A DNA stretch of 64,000 bases, taken from positions 47,664-111,663 of the forward strand of contig JAHEDI010000007.1 of assembly GCA_024641305.1 (NCBI GenBank), read 5' to 3'. Of the stretch, positions 39,056 to 51,424 are shown one piece after another. Under the pieces are notes generated by a model. The model saw only the letters and a list, made by a program, of their open reading frames with translations. It was not told where the DNA came from and did no database searches. The position numbers and the translations under genes were made by a program. Within the stretch, counting starts at the first letter, position 1; every line of letters starts with the position of its first letter. Source of the stretch: a bacterium (GTDB taxonomy: Bacteria; Actinomycetota; Acidimicrobiia; Spongiisociales; JAENVV01).

Positions 39056-40233
39056 TTGATCGACTGGTGCTTCGCGTTCTCGGTGCAGGCGTAGCGGTCG
39101 GGTCACTGGACGTGACCTTCGCAGACGGTTCGAAAGGAGCCTTGACGGGATCCGAGCCCGGGCCGAAGGCGACCGTGCGCCTCATCAAGGCCGGCTCGCT
39201 TCGCAGAGTGTTGTGGGGCGGATCGAATGCCTTGGTCGAGGCATATATGGCAGGCGAATTCGAGCCAGACGATCTCACCGATTTCCTCTTTTTCGCTGCG
39301 CTGAACCAGAAGCATTGGGCCGAGCGGCATCCGCTCCTCTATACGCTTGGCCGCAAAATGGGCACCTGGTTGCCAACCAGCAATCGGACCGTCGCAGTTG
39401 ACTCGATGGTCGATCACTACAACCTCGGCAACGAATTTTACCAAGCCTGGCTGGACCCTTCCATGACATACTCGGCCGCCCGGTTCAGCCTCGCCGGCGC
39501 TTCTGACGACGTTTCACTCGAAGACGCCCAGCAGGCAAAATACGCTCGCCTCGCAGAGATGGCCGACCTCCGACCCGGCCAATCTGTGCTCGAGATCGGT
39601 ACCGGATGGGGAGGGATGGCTCGCTACGCAGCCAGCCTCGGATGCCACGTGACAACGTTGACGATTGCCGAGGCTCAGGCCCGGTACGCCGTCGACAAGA
39701 ACCGGGCCGCCGAACTCGACGGCATGATCGACGTTCAACTCCTCGACTACTCGAAGATCGAGGGCCAGTTCGATCGGGTGGTCTCCATCGAGATGATCGA
39801 GTCGATCGACGATTCACGCTGGCCAGACTACTTCGACACGATCGCCAGGGTCCTCAAGCCGGGCGGCCGAGCCGGCCTCCAGGTCATACTCATCAACGAC
39901 GAGTTCTACGACTCCTACCGAACAAACGAAGACTTCATCCGTCGCTACATTTTTCCTGGCGGAATGGTTCCGAGTCCGCGAGTCCTCAAGGATCTCACCT
40001 CGAGGAGCGGCCTGACCTGGGATACCGAGGAACGATTCGGGCTCGACTACGCCCGGACCTTGAAGGAATGGCAGGTGCGATTCGAATCGGCTTGGCTCCA
40101 GATAGCTCCGCTCGGATTTGACGAAACCTTCCGGAAAATGTGGAAGACATACTTGTCCTACTGCGAAGCTGGCTTTCGCGCGGGCCGAATCGACGTAACG
40201 CAGTTCAGCCTCACTCGCCCCGCAAACATCTAA
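39052..40233 (+). CDS. Cyclopropane-fatty-acyl-phospholipid synthase family methyltransferase
   Basis: HYNLGNEFYQAWLDPSMTYSAARF, VLEIGTGWGGMARYAA, SIEMIESIDDSRWPDYF; ATG at 39052 inside the longer ORF. Confidence 0.93.
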   Translation: MIDRLVLRVLGAGVAVGSLDVTFADGSKGALTGSEPGPKATVRLIKAGSLRRVLWGGSNALVEAYMAGEFEPDDLTDFLFFAALNQKHWAERHPLLYTLGRKMGTWLPTSNRTVAVDSMVDHYNLGNEFYQAWLDPSMTYSAARFSLAGASDDVSLEDAQQAKYARLAEMADLRPGQSVLEIGTGWGGMARYAASLGCHVTTLTIAEAQARYAVDKNRAAELDGMIDVQLLDYSKIEGQFDRVVSIEMIESIDDSRWPDYFDTIARVLKPGGRAGLQVILINDEFYDSYRTNEDFIRRYIFPGGMVPSPRVLKDLTSRSGLTWDTEERFGLDYARTLKEWQVRFESAWLQIAPLGFDETFRKMWKTYLSYCEAGFRAGRIDVTQFSLTRPANI

Positions 40234-40265
40234 TCTGAGGCATCCAAACCGAGAGGACTGTCCGC

Positions 40266-40484
40266 ATGTCAGATTTCATCGAGCAGGGCGTCGTAAAGAT
40301 CATCGAGGTCATCGGAATCTCCGAAGTGAGCTTTGAGGACGCCATCCAGCGCGGAGTCGCCAAGGCGGCAGAGTCGGTCAAGGGCATCACCGGTGTCGAG
40401 GTACAGAACATGACCGCTCGCGTGAAAGACGGCAAGGTCATCCAGTATCACGCCAACATGAAGCTGGCCTTCGCCGTCAGGTAG
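40266..40484 (+). CDS. Dodecin family flavin-binding protein
   Basis: VVKIIEVIGISEVSFEDAIQRGVAKAAESVKGITGVEVQNMTARVKDGKVIQYHANMKLAFAV. Confidence 0.93.
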   Translation: MSDFIEQGVVKIIEVIGISEVSFEDAIQRGVAKAAESVKGITGVEVQNMTARVKDGKVIQYHANMKLAFAVR

Positions 40485-40504
40485 TCGCGACAAACCGCTC
40501 CAAA

Positions 40505-42691
40505 CTACTGAAGAATCAAATCCAGATCCGCCGATTTCGAAGCCAGGATGAATGCCACCGCTGGGATGGATTCGGTTTGAAGGATCAAGGCATCCAGGAC
40601 GTCTGCGAATCCGGCGACGTCGGTCGGATCAGGCGTAGGCAACCCCAAAAAGGCGATATCGGCCGTGCGGGACGTCGATGAAATCACTTCGGGGGCAGGT
40701 CGAGGATCCACGATGATCTCGACCTCGGCATCGATTCGAGCAGACTTGATGAGGGCGGATAGGTTTTGGCGGGCTTCTTCAGCCCCGCCCGGGTTGACGA
40801 CAATCATCCGGACGGTCACCGTTGCCCCGCGCCACTCCAGGCTGGTTGCCAACAGATGAGACAGCGTCAGCATCAAAGCACCATTGCCCCGAATTCCGTG
40901 GAGCCACACATCGATTCGCTGGCGACGACCAAAACTTTCCGACGGAACCGCTCGCACCAGCACGATGTTGCGGTTGGCATGGTGAATGTTGGACAGCATC
41001 GTGGCGTACTCGGTGCGATTACCGGTCGTCTCACCGTCACCGAGCATGATCGTATTCGGGATCAGCGTGCCGAGCCCATAGGCTTCGACCAGCAAGCCCA
41101 CGCCGATGTAGGGCGTGGGGGCGGAGACGACTCGGACGAGCGCTTCGACGCTCTTCTCCTCAAGGTGGTCCCGGATCGTGGCGGCCAACTGGGTCTTACG
41201 CTCACTCGTCACCGGATCGGGGAGGATCGTCGCAACGCTCAGGATTCCCCGGTCGTGCGAGATGGTGTTCGCCAGGTCGATGAGATACCAGCGTTTGGAG
41301 GGACTGCCGGCCAGCACGAGGAAGTTGGGCCGCCAGGTCTTGGCATATCCGGAGGAGCGCAGGTTGATGAGTCCCCACCGGATCAAAGCTTGCCAAGCTC
41401 CCTCACGCGCATCGCCCCAGGTGGTTTTGATGCCGCGACGCTGGAGCCAGAGATAGATCCCAAGAACAATGAAGGCCGCCACCACCGTTGCCACCGGGTT
41501 GATCAGAAACATGACCGCCGAACATCCGACTGCCCCAAGAGCCGACAGCGCCCAATGGACCCGAAAGGTAGGCCGGAACGACGGCGAACGCAGGAAGCGT
41601 TCCACGGCTGATACGACGTTTACAACGGCGTAGGTAGCCAGAAAGAACATCGTGAGTATCGGGGCGATAACGTTCAAGTCTCCAAGGGCGATGGCTCCGA
41701 GGGCGAGGGCCAAGGAGACATAGGTGCCGATGCGTGGCTCGTCGGACGGACCGGAACCCCTCCCGACAAAACGCAGGGGCCTGGGGAGGATGTTGTCGCG
41801 CGCCAGCGCCTGCAAGATACGCGGGGCACCCAGAATGCTGCCAACGGCACTCGACAACGTCGCACCCCAGACACCGACCAATATCGCATCGCCCCAGATG
41901 GCGATTCTGCGCATGATGAGCGGATCGTTGATGAGGTCGGCGGTGGAGGCGGATCGGGCCAAGACGAACGGAATGGTCATATACACGAGGTAGCTGACCC
42001 CGATGGCCGCCATCGTGCCGCGGGGAATCGAACGCCTCGGATCGACCAGGTCGCCGCTCATGTTGACGCCGGCCATGATGCCGGTCACAGCCGGGAAGAA
42101 CACCGCGAAGACCAACCAAAACCCGACGGTCGGTTGGCCGACGGTGGCCACGGCGGCGTCCGGCAGGGGGTCGCCGAAGAAGAACGACACCAGAGATATC
42201 ACGATCCCGGCCATGATGAAGTACTGCACCCGGATGGCCGTACGAGCCGAAATCAATGCCAGGGCGGTTACCGCAATTGCGGTCGCGGCTGCGACGATCC
42301 GCTGATCGAACGAGGGAAAGACGACGGTAAGGCTCTCAGCGAAACCGATGGTGTACAAAGAGACGGACAGTGCCTGAGCGATGTACAAGGGGATACCGAT
42401 CGCCCCGCCAACCTCGATGCCCAACGCCCGACTGATCATGTAGTAGGCACCGCCAGTTTTGATCCGCTGGTCGGTGGCTATCTGAGAGATCGACAAACCG
42501 GTAAGAAAGGTAATCCCGGTAGCGATCGTCACGATGATCAGGGTTCCGGCCAGGCCGGCATTTCCGACTACCCACCCGAACCGCAGGTACATAATGACAC
42601 CGAGGATCGTCAGAATCGACGGGGTGAACACCCCACCGAACGTCCCAAGGCCCACAGGAGCGGGCTTGTCCGCTATGCCAGCTTCAGTCAT
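40505..42691 (-). CDS. APC-superfamily transporter resembling SLC12 cation-chloride cotransporters
   Basis: LGTFGGVFTPSILTILGVIMYLRFGWVVGNAGL...GGAYYMISRALGIEVGGAIGIPLYIAQALSVSLYTIGFAES; large cytosolic C-terminus. Confidence 0.85.
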   Translation of the reverse strand: MTEAGIADKPAPVGLGTFGGVFTPSILTILGVIMYLRFGWVVGNAGLAGTLIIVTIATGITFLTGLSISQIATDQRIKTGGAYYMISRALGIEVGGAIGIPLYIAQALSVSLYTIGFAESLTVVFPSFDQRIVAAATAIAVTALALISARTAIRVQYFIMAGIVISLVSFFFGDPLPDAAVATVGQPTVGFWLVFAVFFPAVTGIMAGVNMSGDLVDPRRSIPRGTMAAIGVSYLVYMTIPFVLARSASTADLINDPLIMRRIAIWGDAILVGVWGATLSSAVGSILGAPRILQALARDNILPRPLRFVGRGSGPSDEPRIGTYVSLALALGAIALGDLNVIAPILTMFFLATYAVVNVVSAVERFLRSPSFRPTFRVHWALSALGAVGCSAVMFLINPVATVVAAFIVLGIYLWLQRRGIKTTWGDAREGAWQALIRWGLINLRSSGYAKTWRPNFLVLAGSPSKRWYLIDLANTISHDRGILSVATILPDPVTSERKTQLAATIRDHLEEKSVEALVRVVSAPTPYIGVGLLVEAYGLGTLIPNTIMLGDGETTGNRTEYATMLSNIHHANRNIVLVRAVPSESFGRRQRIDVWLHGIRGNGALMLTLSHLLATSLEWRGATVTVRMIVVNPGGAEEARQNLSALIKSARIDAEVEIIVDPRPAPEVISSTSRTADIAFLGLPTPDPTDVAGFADVLDALILQTESIPAVAFILASKSADLDLILQ

Positions 42692-42913
42692 TCGGTGGAA
42701 ACTTGCATCGTCGAAGGACGTCCGAAACAACGATGCTGGTTGAATTCGTCACGCCCTCTTGATCCCTGCATCAGCATGCTCTCTCCTCAGCGATCAATCG
42801 CAGCGGGGCCATGATAGGCGACCGCCGCGCGGCGTATCTGAAGAGGAAGACAATTCGTTGCCGCTCACACCCTGAGTCGTTCGAAGCCCGGCTAGTCCTC
42901 TACAGTTCTCGCC

Positions 42914-43732
42914 ATGGATTTCGCAAGCGACGTCATCACCGTCGAACAAGACGGCCACATCGGCACGGTCTGGCTCGACCGGCCGGAGAAACTCAATGCC
43001 ATGGGTCAGGCCTTCTGGACCGATCTTCCCCTCGCTATGCAAGCCGTCGGAGAGGCGGAGGACATCCGGGTCGTGGTCCTGGCGGCGCGGGGCACTGCGT
43101 TCTCCGTCGGACTGGATCTCGTCGAATTCGCCGGCGTCAGCGTCGGTTCAGGGGATTCGCCGGCCGCCAAGGCCAAGAGTGCCTATCAAGAGATAAAGCG
43201 CATGCAAGCCGCACTGTCGGCCGTGGCCGATTGTCCCAAACCGGTTATTGCGGCCATTCACGGCTACTGCCTAGGTGGTGGGATCGACCTCATTACGGCC
43301 GCTGACATCAGGATTGCCTCCCGAGATGCCGTGTTCGCAATTCGAGAAACGAAGATTGCCATCGTCGCCGATGTCGGAACCCTGCAACGACTCCCGGCCA
43401 TTCTTGGCTCCGGCCATGTCGCCGAACTGGCGTATACGGGCAAGGACATCGACGGCGCTCGCGCCGAAAAAATCGGACTTGTCAACGACCTTTTTGACGA
43501 CGTTGCCAGTCTGCACAAAGCTGCCTGGTCCATGGCTCAGGACATTGCTGCCAATTCTCCCCTGGTGGTGGAGGGAACCAAGCACATCATGCGAGCCAAC
43601 GAGGGCCGGACGGTCGCCGAGGCTCTCGACTACGTGGCGCTCTACAACGCTTCCCACCTCCAGTCGGCCGACCTCATGGAGGCGATGGTCGCCTACGCGG
43701 AAAAGCGCTCTCCGATCTTCACGGGGAAATAG
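42914..43732 (+). CDS. Enoyl-CoA hydratase/isomerase family protein
   Basis: GTVWLDRPEKLNAMGQAFW, VIAAIHGYCLGGGIDLITAADIRIAS. Confidence 0.92.
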   Translation: MDFASDVITVEQDGHIGTVWLDRPEKLNAMGQAFWTDLPLAMQAVGEAEDIRVVVLAARGTAFSVGLDLVEFAGVSVGSGDSPAAKAKSAYQEIKRMQAALSAVADCPKPVIAAIHGYCLGGGIDLITAADIRIASRDAVFAIRETKIAIVADVGTLQRLPAILGSGHVAELAYTGKDIDGARAEKIGLVNDLFDDVASLHKAAWSMAQDIAANSPLVVEGTKHIMRANEGRTVAEALDYVALYNASHLQSADLMEAMVAYAEKRSPIFTGK

Positions 43733-43734
43733 CC

Positions 43735-44775
43735 TTGATCATTCCCGTAATCCTGTCGGGTGGATCCGGCACCCGTTTGTGGCCTCTTTCTCGCAAGGCG
43801 ATGCCGAAACAGTTTCGATCACTCACGGGGACCAACACCCTGATCCAGGACACCGCCTCGCGGCTCACGTCCCTGAGCAACGTCGACAGACCACTGGTCG
43901 TATGCGGGGCTGCCCATGTCAACCGAGTCATTGATCAGTTGGGCGTCGCTCCGTCGATCCTGATCGAACCGGCGGCCAAAAACACGGCTCCGGCAGTCGC
44001 CAGCGCCTGTTTGGCTGCGGTCGAACGGGACGCGAATGCCATCGTTGTGGTTCTTCCGTCCGATCACGTCATCGGTGACGTCACCGAGTTTGCCCGCATG
44101 GTGAGCCTGGCCACCACCACGGCCGGCCAGGGTTACATGACAACATTTGGGGTGATCCCCACCTATGCGGCGACTGGATATGGATACATCCAGCCCGGCC
44201 GACCCATCGCGCATGGAGCGAGCCGGATTGCGGCGTTCGTTGAAAAGCCGGATGTCAATACGGCGACCCGATATCTTGAGGAAGGATTCCTGTGGAACGC
44301 CGGAATCTTTGTGTTTAGAGCAGCGGATTTCCTCACCGAACTGGAGATACACGCCCCAACGATGTTTGAACTTGTGACGACCGCATACGAAGGATCCACA
44401 CTTACGGGCAACACTCGCCTCCTCGACAGCGACAGCTGGAACGCCATCGAGCCATTATCAGTCGACTACGCCGTAATGGAATCGACCACGCGAGGTGCCG
44501 TACTGCCGCTGTCGTGTGGATGGAGTGACATCGGGTCCTGGGCGACGTTGTACGACCTCGGAAACGCCGACAAAGACGGAAACGTCGTCGGTGGTCAGGT
44601 CTACCTGTCGAACGTCAAAAACTCGTATGTACGTTCGGAGTCGAAACCGGTCGTGGTTCTAGGTGTTCACGACTTGATCATTGTCGAAACCGAGGACTCG
44701 GTTCTCGTGATGCACCGTGATTCAGCCGAAGACATCAAGACCGTCGCCGAACGGCTGCCAGACGACCTGAAATGA
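43735..44775 (+). CDS. Mannose-1-phosphate guanylyltransferase
   Basis: IIPVILSGGSGTRLWPLSRKAMPKQFRSL, FVEKPDVNTA, LWNAGIFVFRA; TTG start. Confidence 0.92.
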   Translation: MIIPVILSGGSGTRLWPLSRKAMPKQFRSLTGTNTLIQDTASRLTSLSNVDRPLVVCGAAHVNRVIDQLGVAPSILIEPAAKNTAPAVASACLAAVERDANAIVVVLPSDHVIGDVTEFARMVSLATTTAGQGYMTTFGVIPTYAATGYGYIQPGRPIAHGASRIAAFVEKPDVNTATRYLEEGFLWNAGIFVFRAADFLTELEIHAPTMFELVTTAYEGSTLTGNTRLLDSDSWNAIEPLSVDYAVMESTTRGAVLPLSCGWSDIGSWATLYDLGNADKDGNVVGGQVYLSNVKNSYVRSESKPVVVLGVHDLIIVETEDSVLVMHRDSAEDIKTVAERLPDDLK

Positions 44776-45614
44776 GCGCGCTGCTCGCCCTGGCATCGGC
44801 GGTCAGTTTCGGGTTCTCAGACTTCTTCGGTGGGTACGCATCCAAACAGATGGCTGCTACCAGAGTGGCCTTTCGGGCGGCCCTGACGGCGCTCGCTCTT
44901 GCTACGACTGGTTGGCTGATCATGGGCGGCGAAATCACGCTCCGGGACACGCTGTACGGTGCGGGCTCCGGATTGGCCGGCATGCTCGGCCTCGTCTTCC
45001 TCTTCAAAGCCCTGGCCGTCGGACCCATGGCCGCCGTATCGCCGTTGACCGCGTTCGTCGGAGCCATCGTGCCTTTCTCCGTCGGCTTGCTCACTGGGGA
45101 GCGGCCCTCGGCGCTGGCCCTGACCGGGGCGGCGTTCGGCCTCATTGCCGTTCCGCTCGTCTCCGGGTTTGACAGGGCGCCTGAACACCGACCGGCCCGG
45201 TCCACGCTGATCATGGCTGCCCTGGCGGGGCTTGGCTTCGGCGCGTTCTTCGCGTTCATCGCACAGATCGACGAAGCAGCGGGGCTCTGGCCGCTCATCC
45301 CGGCCAAGGTGGCAGCCATCGTGGTCCTCGGCACGATTCTTCTGGCCACACGCGACCGGCCAGGTGCGCCCCCGGCGGCAGCCCGCTGGGCGTACGCGTC
45401 GGGTTTCATCGACATGGTGGCCAACATCTTTTTCTTGCTGGCCAGCCAGATAGGACTGCTATCCATCACGGGCGTAATCTCGTCCCTCTACCCGGCCGTC
45501 ACGGTGGGCCTCGGCCGGGTCGTGCTGAAGGAGCGGCTCAGCTTCGTTCAGATCGCCGGAGTGGGTTTGATCATTGCGGCGCTCGCACTCATCGGCTACG
45601 CCCCCTCGACCTAA
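44772..45614 (+). CDS. EamA/DMT family transporter
   Basis: About 10 TM; ALASAVSFGFSDFFGGYASK, SSLYPAVTVGLGRVVLKERLSFVQIAGVGLI. Confidence 0.88.
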   Translation: MSALLALASAVSFGFSDFFGGYASKQMAATRVAFRAALTALALATTGWLIMGGEITLRDTLYGAGSGLAGMLGLVFLFKALAVGPMAAVSPLTAFVGAIVPFSVGLLTGERPSALALTGAAFGLIAVPLVSGFDRAPEHRPARSTLIMAALAGLGFGAFFAFIAQIDEAAGLWPLIPAKVAAIVVLGTILLATRDRPGAPPAAARWAYASGFIDMVANIFFLLASQIGLLSITGVISSLYPAVTVGLGRVVLKERLSFVQIAGVGLIIAALALIGYAPST

Positions 45615-45639
45615 CCGCCTCCGGAAAGATTCCGACCGC

Positions 45640-47115
<1,476 letters not shown>

Positions 47116-47139
47116 CTAGAGCAGGTAGCGTCCTGCCCC

Positions 47140-48312
47140 ATGCGGCGGCACCTGACCCTCAGTTCAATCATGGCCGGAGTGATGGGAGCCTCCACTTTTC
47201 CACTCGTCATCGCAGCTGTGCTTGCCTCGAGTCTGATCACCGAATTCGGCGTCGCGCGTTGGCAGATCGGGGTGCTCGCCACGGCGTCGTCTGTCGTTGG
47301 CGCCATACTGGCCCCTCGCTTCGGAGCCGAAATCGATCGGATCGGGGCGAAGGCGGGATCGGTTGCTGCCCTCGCAATAAGCGGGGTCAGCCTCGGGTTG
47401 ATGGCGACCGCTTCGGGATACGGCGTCCTGTTGGCGGGCGCCCTCGTCTCGGGGGTGGCTCAATCCATGTCCAATCCCGCCACGAACAAACTGATCTCCC
47501 TCCACGTCGAAGCAGGAGTAAAAGGGATAATCACTGGCCTCAAACAGTCCGGCGTACAGGTGTTCACTTTCCTCGGGGGACTCACACTTCCGTGGCTCGC
47601 CGGACTCGCCGGATGGCGCATGGCCGTCGGCATCTATGCCGGGTTCGCCTTCATCGGCTTCGGGATAGCCAAAAGACTTCTGCCTGGCGACCCTCCAGAT
47701 CGAACGATCACCCGGAGCGTAACCAAAGAACCACTTCCCCCCCTCATTTGGAGGATCTCTACCTTCGGCTTCCTCCTCGGGTTGGCCGGCTCCGGAATCT
47801 TTCAGTGGGTTCCGCTCTTTGCACAAGAAGTACTCGGAATGACTCCGCAGGTGGCCGGAGGCACGGCCGCCCTCGCCGGTCTACTGGGGATCTTCGGACG
47901 GATCTGGTGGGGACGGGCCGCCGAACATCAGGTCGGGGTCCAACAAAGCCTGCTGATTATCTCCCTCGCCTCGGTTCTGTCAGCCGGATGTCTGGCACTG
48001 GCTCCCCAGGTTGGTGGCTGGTTGGTCTGGCCGGCGGTCTTCATCGCCGGTCTGAGTGTTAGCTCATGGAATGCCGTTGGCATGCTGGCGGTGATTCAGG
48101 GCGTCCCCGCCCGACAAGCCGGCCGGGCCTCCGGGATTGTCATGTTCGGTTTCCTGTCAGGGCTCGGAATTGGAGCACCCCTCCTCGGCTACTCCGTCGA
48201 CGTGTTCGTCGACTACCGGCCAGGATGGGTGGCAGCGATGGGGCTATTTGTCGTTGGGGCGACACTCGTCACCCCCGCCCGGTTTCGAAATGATCAGGAT
48301 CCGATAAGCTAA
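47140..48312 (+). CDS. MFS transporter
   Basis: 12-TM pattern; [43 protein letters not shown]. Confidence 0.85.
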   Translation: MRRHLTLSSIMAGVMGASTFPLVIAAVLASSLITEFGVARWQIGVLATASSVVGAILAPRFGAEIDRIGAKAGSVAALAISGVSLGLMATASGYGVLLAGALVSGVAQSMSNPATNKLISLHVEAGVKGIITGLKQSGVQVFTFLGGLTLPWLAGLAGWRMAVGIYAGFAFIGFGIAKRLLPGDPPDRTITRSVTKEPLPPLIWRISTFGFLLGLAGSGIFQWVPLFAQEVLGMTPQVAGGTAALAGLLGIFGRIWWGRAAEHQVGVQQSLLIISLASVLSAGCLALAPQVGGWLVWPAVFIAGLSVSSWNAVGMLAVIQGVPARQAGRASGIVMFGFLSGLGIGAPLLGYSVDVFVDYRPGWVAAMGLFVVGATLVTPARFRNDQDPIS

Positions 48313-48338
48313 CGATCGTTAACCCGAGGAGGATCAAC

Positions 48339-49523
48339 GTGAAAGAAGCCGTCATCGTCTCGACCGCCCGCACCCCGATCGGGAAGGCGTATCGCGGGGC
48401 TTTCAACGATCTTGAATCTCCTTCGTTGGCTGGAAAAGCCATTGCAGCCGCCGTCGAACGGGCCGGGCTCGAACCCGGTGAGGTCGACGACGTCATCCTC
48501 GGGGCGGCACTTCAACAAGGTTCTCAGGGAATGAACGTAGCCCGGATCTCGGCCATCGCCGCCGGTCTCGCCGCCACTACCTCCGGGATGACGATTGACC
48601 GCCAGTGCTCCTCCGGTCTGATGGCGGTCGCCACCGCCGCCAAACAGGTCATGTTTGACGGAGCCCCCATCGTGGTGGCCGGCGGGGTCGAATCGATCAG
48701 TCTCGTCCAGAACGCCAACATGAACATGTACCGCGCCGCCGACCCGGCAGTTCTTGACCGCGAACCCAACATGTACATGCCCATGATCCAGACCGCCGAA
48801 GTGGTGGCTAAACGGTACGGGATCACCCGCGAAGCCTGTGACGAGTACGGCTATCAGTCACAGATGCGGGTGGCTGCTGCTCAACAGAACGGTTTGTTCG
48901 ACGAAGAGATCATCGAAGTAACGGCCACCAAGGCGTTGGTGAACAAGGAGACCGGCGAGACCACCAAAGAATCGGTCACGCTCAGACTCGACGAGGGCAA
49001 TCGTCCGACCACCACCCTTGGGGGTCTGGCATCGCTGCAACCGGTCAACGGTCCGGGCGGGAACGTCACCGCGGGCAACGCATCGCAACTAAGTGACGGT
49101 GCCGCCGCCCTCGTGGTCATGGAATCGTCGGAGGCGGAGAAGCGGGGGCTGGAACCCCTCGGCTATTACCGGGGCATGGCGGTGGCCGGCGTCGACCCGG
49201 ACGAGATGGGGATTGGCCCGGTGTTTGCCGTTCCGAAGCTGCTGGCACGCGCCAACCTCACGATCGACGACATCGGGCTTTGGGAACTCAATGAAGCGTT
49301 CGCCGTTCAGGCGATCTATTGCCGTGATCAGCTTGGCATTGACAACGAGATCTTCAATGTCAACGGCGGCGCCATCTCCATCGGACACCCCTACGGCATG
49401 TCCGGAGCCCGGATGGTCGGCCATGCTCTCCTCGAAGGCAAGCGCCGCGGCGTCAAGTACGCCGTGGTGACCATGTGTGTCGGAGGCGGAATGGGCGCCG
49501 CCGGGCTCTTCGAAGTGGCCTAG
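48339..49523 (+). CDS. Acetyl-CoA acetyltransferase / thiolase
   Basis: [74 protein letters not shown]. Confidence 0.93.
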   Translation: MKEAVIVSTARTPIGKAYRGAFNDLESPSLAGKAIAAAVERAGLEPGEVDDVILGAALQQGSQGMNVARISAIAAGLAATTSGMTIDRQCSSGLMAVATAAKQVMFDGAPIVVAGGVESISLVQNANMNMYRAADPAVLDREPNMYMPMIQTAEVVAKRYGITREACDEYGYQSQMRVAAAQQNGLFDEEIIEVTATKALVNKETGETTKESVTLRLDEGNRPTTTLGGLASLQPVNGPGGNVTAGNASQLSDGAAALVVMESSEAEKRGLEPLGYYRGMAVAGVDPDEMGIGPVFAVPKLLARANLTIDDIGLWELNEAFAVQAIYCRDQLGIDNEIFNVNGGAISIGHPYGMSGARMVGHALLEGKRRGVKYAVVTMCVGGGMGAAGLFEVA

Positions 49524-49542
49524 AAACCGTCTGACAACCCGG

Positions 49543-49977
49543 TCAGGTTACGCAGAACTCGTTTCCTTCCGGATCCAGCAGTACCACCCAGGCCGGTCCA
49601 TGGTCAGAACGGGTGTCTACGTACCTAGCTCCGGCCTCGACCAACTGTGCGACCTTCTCGTCGCGAACCCTTTCGCGTTCGGAGTTTTCAAGTCCTTGGG
49701 GAAGACGCACGTCGAGGTGAACCCGATTCTTGGCGGTCTTCTCTTCTGGCACATTCAAGAAGAGGATCCTCGGACCCTGCCCGGTCGGATCGACAATGGC
49801 CGAAATCGACTCCCGGTCTTCCTGCGGCATGTCGATGGAATCGGCAAAGGCATCCCAAGACTCAAACCCGGGCGGGGGCGGCTCAATGATGTACCCGAGC
49901 GCCAGCGCCCAGAACTCGGCAAGGGATGGCGCATGGCGGGCGTCAAACGTAACTTGAAAACCCTTGAACATGACCAA
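49543..49977 (-). CDS. VOC family (glyoxalase-like) protein
   Basis: FKGFQVTFDARHAPSLAEFWALALGY...NRVHLDVRLP...WVVLLDPEGNEFCV. Confidence 0.9.
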   Translation of the reverse strand: MVMFKGFQVTFDARHAPSLAEFWALALGYIIEPPPPGFESWDAFADSIDMPQEDRESISAIVDPTGQGPRILFLNVPEEKTAKNRVHLDVRLPQGLENSERERVRDEKVAQLVEAGARYVDTRSDHGPAWVVLLDPEGNEFCVT

Positions 49978-50203
49978 AGCATAGCTATAGGGTCGTAGAC
50001 GATCCGGCCGAGTCGAGGGGGTGCCTTGCCAAGCGGCCAGAACAGCCCTGATAAACCCCAGAACCAGTGCTGGCTACCGCCTCTAAGAAATTGTCGTTGC
50101 CATCGCACGTTCCGATCAGGCCGAGCGCGTAGGAAACGCCCGGTCATGAGCAAAGCCCGGCCCATTGTTGTCGGGAGTCTCGACCCCGTGATCCGGGGAC
50201 GAC

Positions 50204-51424
50204 CTACTGATTGCGACCAGGAAACTGACCCTGGAGTTCCGACATCCGCATGCTCAAGAACGCCCGGTCGGATTCGTTCATATCGCAGTTCAGGGCCTGG
50301 TGATATGCCACCAGGGCCTCGTCGCCGCGCCCGAGGCGGCGGAGAAAGTCGGCTTTGGTCGACCAGTACAAGTGCCAGCTATCGAGCCCTTCGATCGCCT
50401 CCAGAACCTCCAATCCGATGTCAGGGCCAGACAATTCGGCCTCGGCAACGGCTCGATTGACCGCGATTACCCCCGACCCGCCCATGCCTTCCAACATCCG
50501 GTAAAGGGTCACGATTTGCTCCCAATCAGTCTCACTAGCGGTGGGCGCAAGACTGTGCAACGCCGAGATCGCAGCCTGGATTTGATAGGGTCCGACGCTG
50601 CGACGGCGTAGGGCGCCATCAACCAGCCGGGAAGCCTCTTGAATCTGCTCCTGGTTCCACCGCTTTCTGTCCTGATCAGCCAGGAGAACGGGCAACCCGT
50701 CATCCGATTGCCGGCCGGGTTGTCGGGCGGCCGTCGCCAAACAGAGAGCCAGCAACCCGGCACACTCAGGCTCGTCCGGCATCAACCCGGCCAACATCCG
50801 GGCCAGGCGGATCCCCTCATCTCCCAGATCAACACGGTCGTCCCACGAACCGAACGGAGCGTGGTGGCCGGTTGTGAAGATCAGATAGATAACGTTCAGA
50901 ACCGCAGGCAGACGATCGGGCAGTTCATGGTCGTCGGGTACCCGATACGGAATATGGGCCGAAGCGATTTTGGCTTTGGCTCGCGAAATCCGTTGTCCCA
51001 TCGTTGACTCGGTCACGAGGAACGCCCGAGCTATCTCCTTGGTCGTGAGACCCCCCAACGTGCGCAGGGCCAGCGCCACTCGCGCTTCTGGACTGAGGGC
51101 CGGATGGCAGCATGTAAAGAGAAGACGCAGCTGATCCGTCGGCTCGGTATCGGTGTCTTCAACGAGCAGGCTCATAGCTTCCGCTTCCTTGGCAGCACGC
51201 TTGGCCTCGCGCCGGAGACGATCGAGCGCCTTGCGTTTGGCAACCACCGTCAGCCAGGCCGCCGGGTTCTCCGGTAATCGCTCATCCGAGAATTTCTCGT
51301 TGGCAATCAAGAGCGCGTCCTGCAACGCGTCTTCGGCGAGGTCGAACCGTCCGGTTAGTCGGATGAGGGTGGCCAGAACCTGGCCACCTTCAAGCCGCAG
51401 GGTCTCCGAGAGAGACCTGCTCAC
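50204..51424 (-). CDS. ECF sigma factor (SigJ/ECF42-like, with C-terminal TPR-like extension)
   Basis: RFDLAEDALQDALLIANEKF...LLFTCCHPALSPEARVALALRTLGGLTTKEIARAFLVTESTMGQRISRAK; long helical C-terminus. Confidence 0.9.
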   Translation of the reverse strand: MSRSLSETLRLEGGQVLATLIRLTGRFDLAEDALQDALLIANEKFSDERLPENPAAWLTVVAKRKALDRLRREAKRAAKEAEAMSLLVEDTDTEPTDQLRLLFTCCHPALSPEARVALALRTLGGLTTKEIARAFLVTESTMGQRISRAKAKIASAHIPYRVPDDHELPDRLPAVLNVIYLIFTTGHHAPFGSWDDRVDLGDEGIRLARMLAGLMPDEPECAGLLALCLATAARQPGRQSDDGLPVLLADQDRKRWNQEQIQEASRLVDGALRRRSVGPYQIQAAISALHSLAPTASETDWEQIVTLYRMLEGMGGSGVIAVNRAVAEAELSGPDIGLEVLEAIEGLDSWHLYWSTKADFLRRLGRGDEALVAYHQALNCDMNESDRAFLSMRMSELQGQFPGRNQ

